Below, one piece after another: positions 61,583-64,000 of a stretch of DNA of 64,000 bases. The notes beneath the pieces were generated by a model. The model saw only the letters and a program-made list of their open reading frames with translations, was not told the DNA's origin and did not search any database. The translations under genes were made by a program, and so were the position numbers. The stretch lies in contig CAYPJE010000001.1 of NCBI GenBank assembly GCA_964410945.1, positions 1-64,000 on the forward strand. Reading direction: 5' to 3'. Positions within the stretch are counted from its first letter, which is position 1; each line of letters opens with the position of its first letter. Origin of the DNA: CAYPJE01 sp964410945 (GTDB taxonomy: Bacteria; Fidelibacterota; Marinisomatia; Marinisomatales; TCS56).

Positions 61583-62593
61583 TTGAAGAAAATATTTGTT
61601 TTTGTTTATTCGGTACTGTTGTTTCATTCCGCCAATGGGCAAGATGAAACAGCTATCGTACAATCTCCTGATACATTAATGCCGATAGCGGTTTTAACCA
61701 TGGAAGCAAAGGGAATTACACAGCAGGAGTCTGAAATTTTATCGGAGCGTCTGCGTTCGGCCCTGGTTCAGGACGGACGTTATCAGGTTGTAGAGCGCTC
61801 CCAGATGGAAACAATCCTGGAAGAACAGGGTTTTCAGCAATCCGGTTGTACCTCCAACGAATGTCTGATTGAAGCCGGCCTGATTCTGGGGGTTGAGCTG
61901 ATGGTTGGCGGTTCGGTGGGAAAAATCGGTGACAGCTATGCTGTTGATATCCGTTTATTTGATGTAACAACAGCAGAAATATCTCGGGCTGTCACTCGTG
62001 ATTATCGTGGGGCAATCGATGGGCTGTTAGCCATAATGCCCGCTATTGCCAATGAACTTTCCAGTGATGAACCAACAGTGTCAAACAGCAGCCCGGAGCG
62101 GACTACTTCCAGCACGGTAATTGAACAAGGTATTGATGATATACAGAAATCTGTTTCTGGTGGTTCGACTCAATATGATTCCCATCCCTGGACCCCCATC
62201 CAGTTTGCACTCGCCTATCCCCAGCAGATCATACCGGCGAACTTCAAGATTTATGGGATCCGATTAAATATTGTCCATGGTGTAAACCACTCGGTCTATG
62301 GTGTCGATATCGGCCTGCTAAATGATATTGCCGACGACTTAATGGGGTTACAGGGCGGCATAAAGAATAGTGCCGGTGCCGTATATGGTTTGCAGTATGG
62401 GGTGCTGAATAATTGTCACAATCTCACCGGGGCTCAAATCGGCCTGCTTAATAAAAGCAAAAAAACTGTCGGTTGTCAAATTGGCTTAATTAACGACACT
62501 GTCTATCTGACCGGTGTTCAGATCGGCCTGATAAACAACAACCCCCACGGCGGGGGGTTGCAAAAGATGCCTATAATAAATATAGGCTTTTAA
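61583..62593 (+). CDS. CsgG/LpoB-like N-terminal domain with LA_2272-type surface repeats
   Basis: 336 residues starting TTG 61583 (AAGGA eight bases upstream) with a signal peptide ending near GQDE. Residues 30-160 read like a CsgG/LpoB/FlgO-type periplasmic domain (MPIAVLTMEAKGITQQESEILSERLRSAL, YQVVERSQMETILEEQGFQQSGC, GVELMVGGSVG). A low-complexity linker follows (about 165-205), then repeats of about 16 residues: GVDIGLLNDI, GLQYGVLNNC, GAQIGLLNKS, GCQIGLINDT, GVQIGLINNN, as in LA_2272 surface-repeat proteins. Function unknown; likely exported. It overlaps the opposing 3D-domain gene by four bases. Confidence 0.75.
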   Translation: MKKIFVFVYSVLLFHSANGQDETAIVQSPDTLMPIAVLTMEAKGITQQESEILSERLRSALVQDGRYQVVERSQMETILEEQGFQQSGCTSNECLIEAGLILGVELMVGGSVGKIGDSYAVDIRLFDVTTAEISRAVTRDYRGAIDGLLAIMPAIANELSSDEPTVSNSSPERTTSSTVIEQGIDDIQKSVSGGSTQYDSHPWTPIQFALAYPQQIIPANFKIYGIRLNIVHGVNHSVYGVDIGLLNDIADDLMGLQGGIKNSAGAVYGLQYGVLNNCHNLTGAQIGLLNKSKKTVGCQIGLINDTVYLTGVQIGLINNNPHGGGLQKMPIINIGF

Positions 62594-63045
62594 TTGGCGA
62601 TCCAGCCGGCTTTTTGTCCCCATATCTTAGCTGCCCACTGGCGCTCCATAAAGATATCAATCCGGTTGGTGTAGCGCTTATTCATTGTATCATCAACAAT
62701 AAACGGTACAACAACAAATACCGTATCACCGTAACTGAAGGGGCCACCGTTGTTGGTAAGCATATCTCTGGATACTGCCAAGGACTGTAACGATACCTGG
62801 CGTCCGCTGGCGGTTTCACGGGGAAAATCATCGGTCTGGCCGACAATCGGATTATAGGCAGTAATATCCACGTTGCGGGATATAGCGTCAAAATAGACCT
62901 TATGGTAGCGTTCCCGATCCTCAAGGTGGGAGGCAATAAAAGCCATATCTTTCTTCATCTGATAAAAGGTGTATTCACGTACCGCAAATAGCGATAATAG
63001 AACGACCGCAAATAGCGTTGAAATAATTATTATGTTCTTCTTCAA
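62590..63045 (-). CDS. 3D-domain (double-psi beta-barrel-like) exported protein
   Basis: 151 residues: an N-terminal membrane anchor or signal (IIIISTLFAVVLLSLFA), then ITAYNPIVGQTDDFPRETASGRQ, LAVSRDMLTN, GPFSYGDTVFVV and DTMNKRYTNRIDIFM, matching the 3D domain named for its aspartates that is found in MltA-like lytic transglycosylases and Rpf/YuiC-type proteins. A cell-wall-related role is plausible. The conserved AYN...D...D-T-M arrangement is clear; catalytic competence was not assessed. Confidence 0.75.
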   Translation of the reverse strand: MKKNIIIISTLFAVVLLSLFAVREYTFYQMKKDMAFIASHLEDRERYHKVYFDAISRNVDITAYNPIVGQTDDFPRETASGRQVSLQSLAVSRDMLTNNGGPFSYGDTVFVVVPFIVDDTMNKRYTNRIDIFMERQWAAKIWGQKAGWIAN

Positions 63046-63153
63046 AGTTCCTCCAAAAAAACTTAGCTTTAATATTAAAGCATAATAAATGTAAATTCAA
63101 TAAAATTGTTCCACTATGACCGTGATCACGTTCCAACCCATAAAACGACATTT

Positions 63154-63190
63154 ACCGGCAGGCATTGGTTATCAGCCCGTGCCTGCCGGT
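63154..63190. repeat. Perfect 11-bp inverted repeat without T-run
   Basis: ACCGGCAGGCA (63154-63164) and TGCCTGCCGGT (63180-63190) are exact complements around a 15-base loop. They lie 9 bases after the DsrE stop (minus). Neither strand shows a T-run, so the hairpin may protect a 3' end or act with a factor. A perfect palindrome CGTGATCACG occurs nearby at 63121-63130. Confidence 0.7.
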
Positions 63191-63199
63191 TGATATAAC

Positions 63200-63712
63200 T
63201 TAAGTAAACAGTATCTGGGCACCAGCCGACTTCTCGTAGAACTCCCCTACGGTTAAGACATCTTTCACTTCATCAACCAGATCATCTTTAGTCAGTTTGA
63301 ACATATCCATAGCCAGCTTACAGGCATAGAGTTCACCGCCGGCATCGGAGATCATCTCCAGAAACTCGTCCACAGGAGGCACATCCAGCTTTTCCATTTC
63401 CTGTTTCATCATCCAGGTAGCCATTGATGAAACACCGGGCAGGGCGCCTAAAAGTGTGGGAAAGGGGGTTGTGATCGGAAATTTCATCATGGGCATAGCC
63501 AGGTTTAGGGCTGCGTTTCCGGTAGTTGCCACCTTTAGTTTGTTTACCATTTTCTTCATAATGGCATTGAGACCGAAAAAGGTGAAAAAAATTGATGCCT
63601 CGATACCATCCATGCGGGCACCATTAGCCATGATCAGGGCGGGATAAACTTCATCGAGGCCCCCGTGAGCCACAATAATTGATATTTTCTTAATTGGTTC
63701 TGCTTCGTTCAT
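63200..63712 (-). CDS. DsrE/DsrF/DrsH-like sulfur-relay protein
   Basis: 170 residues: KISIIVAHGGLDEVYPALIMANGARMDGI opens the DsrE-like fold, FTFFGLNAIMKK follows, and a cysteine in GELYACKLAMDMF fits the persulfide-carrying position of the family. Related proteins hand sulfur between TusA, rhodanese and DsrC-like carriers. It is 14 bases downstream of the TusE/DsrC-like gene and is therefore likely its partner. A long hydrophobic, Met-rich middle (MPMMKFPITTPFPTLLGALPG) is typical of the membrane-leaning DrsH-like subgroup. Confidence 0.85.
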   Translation of the reverse strand: MNEAEPIKKISIIVAHGGLDEVYPALIMANGARMDGIEASIFFTFFGLNAIMKKMVNKLKVATTGNAALNLAMPMMKFPITTPFPTLLGALPGVSSMATWMMKQEMEKLDVPPVDEFLEMISDAGGELYACKLAMDMFKLTKDDLVDEVKDVLTVGEFYEKSAGAQILFT

Positions 63713-63726
63713 TTTACCTCCAGGTG

Positions 63727-64000
63727 TTATACACAGCCTTGTGGCTTTTTTATACCAGCAATCCGAGCTGCTTTTTTAGCCGGCCCTCCCGGGAAAAGAC
63801 TATAGAGCTCCTTGGTTGGTACGCCGCTCTGTTTGGTTAATTTTCTGATTGACGGCCCGGTACCATTTTCCGCAAATTCCTTGCGCATGAAATTGAGGAC
63901 AACAAAATGCCTGTCATTCAAAGATTCTATTCCATCTTCCATGGCAAGTTCGCGGGCAATGTCTTCACACCACTGAGTGTGATCAACCATGAAGTTTTCA
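63727..64000 (-). CDS. TusE/DsrC-family sulfur carrier, runs off the window
   Basis: The readable part matches TusE/DsrC: NFMVDHTQWCEDIARELA, VVLNFMRKEF, GPSIRKLTKQ and SLFPGGPAKKAARIAGIKKPQGCV-like end (the last part ends PQGCV). The conserved C-terminal CysA is present, but the CysB position 11 residues earlier is alanine (KKAARIAG), so this is the single-cysteine TusE type and not a dissimilatory DsrC. Codons ENF precede the first Met (63990) in frame and match the family, so the true start lies beyond position 64000. Confidence 0.85.
   Translation of the reverse strand, partial: ENFMVDHTQWCEDIARELAMEDGIESLNDRHFVVLNFMRKEFAENGTGPSIRKLTKQSGVPTKELYSLFPGGPAKKAARIAGIKKPQGCV

Overview
The window is about 64 kb of a bacterial chromosome at roughly mid GC. 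It is densely packed, and there are no rRNA or tRNA genes, CRISPR arrays or complete insertion sequences that I can see. A TonB-dependent receptor, BamA-like and FadL-like barrels, lipoproteins and an RND/TolC efflux set show a Gram-negative, outer-membrane-bearing cell. The E. coli-like SerA paired with a class-V aminotransferase, the CsgG/LpoB-like and LA_2272-repeat surface proteins, and the LytTR/LytS pair suggest the FCB side of the tree (for example a Marinimicrobia-like or Ignavibacteria-like lineage). That placement is an inference from protein style and not a measured phylogeny.

Layout. 1-3 kb: an SDR remnant, a VOC protein and serA-serC (serine synthesis, minus strand). 3.2-18.3 kb: one plus-strand purine cluster, purA-purL-purM-purQ(S)-purC-purE-purB-purF-purD-purN-[AAA ATPase]-purH. 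It encodes every step from PRPP to IMP and on to AMP; PurE is the class II type that needs no PurK, and PurS appears to be carried as two C-terminal domains on PurQ. 18.3-28 kb: an aldo/keto reductase, a second VOC protein, a membrane protein, a glycerophosphodiesterase, then an envelope block (lipoprotein, TonB receptor, lipoprotein, FadL-like porin, Omp85-like barrel).

28.1-43.3 kb: a minus-strand aromatic amino-acid supercluster. In transcription order it reads VKOR-like protein, chorismate mutase, [trp leader and attenuator], trpE-G-D-C-F-B-A, [phe/tyr leader and attenuator], pheA-tyrA-aroF-aroA-aroE-aroC-aroK-aroB-aroQ. This holds the shikimate pathway and the Trp branch in full, plus the first committed Phe and Tyr steps. 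Two short leader genes that standard gene calling would miss (trpL with three consecutive Trp codons, and a Phe/Tyr-rich leader) each precede a terminator with a perfectly matching antiterminator arm. The two control units look like duplicated copies of each other, which I consider the best find in the window.

43.3-52.3 kb: a nickel/cobalt-type transporter, a large GT-C-like membrane protein, and the [NiFe]-hydrogenase maturation operon hypA-B-F-C-(S23)-D-E. The operon is interrupted by a four-helix-bundle (S23/IVP-type) gene with repeat-like borders, and a 54-bp repeat lies between hypD and hypE and again upstream of hypA. No hydrogenase structural genes are present. 52.5-60.2 kb: a LytTR regulator and LytS-type kinase, divergent from an RND adaptor-pump-TolC operon. 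60.4-64 kb: a formamidopyrimidine-DNA glycosylase, a candidate structured RNA, a CsgG/LpoB-like surface-repeat protein, a 3D-domain protein, and DsrE-like and TusE/DsrC-like sulfur proteins that run off the right edge.
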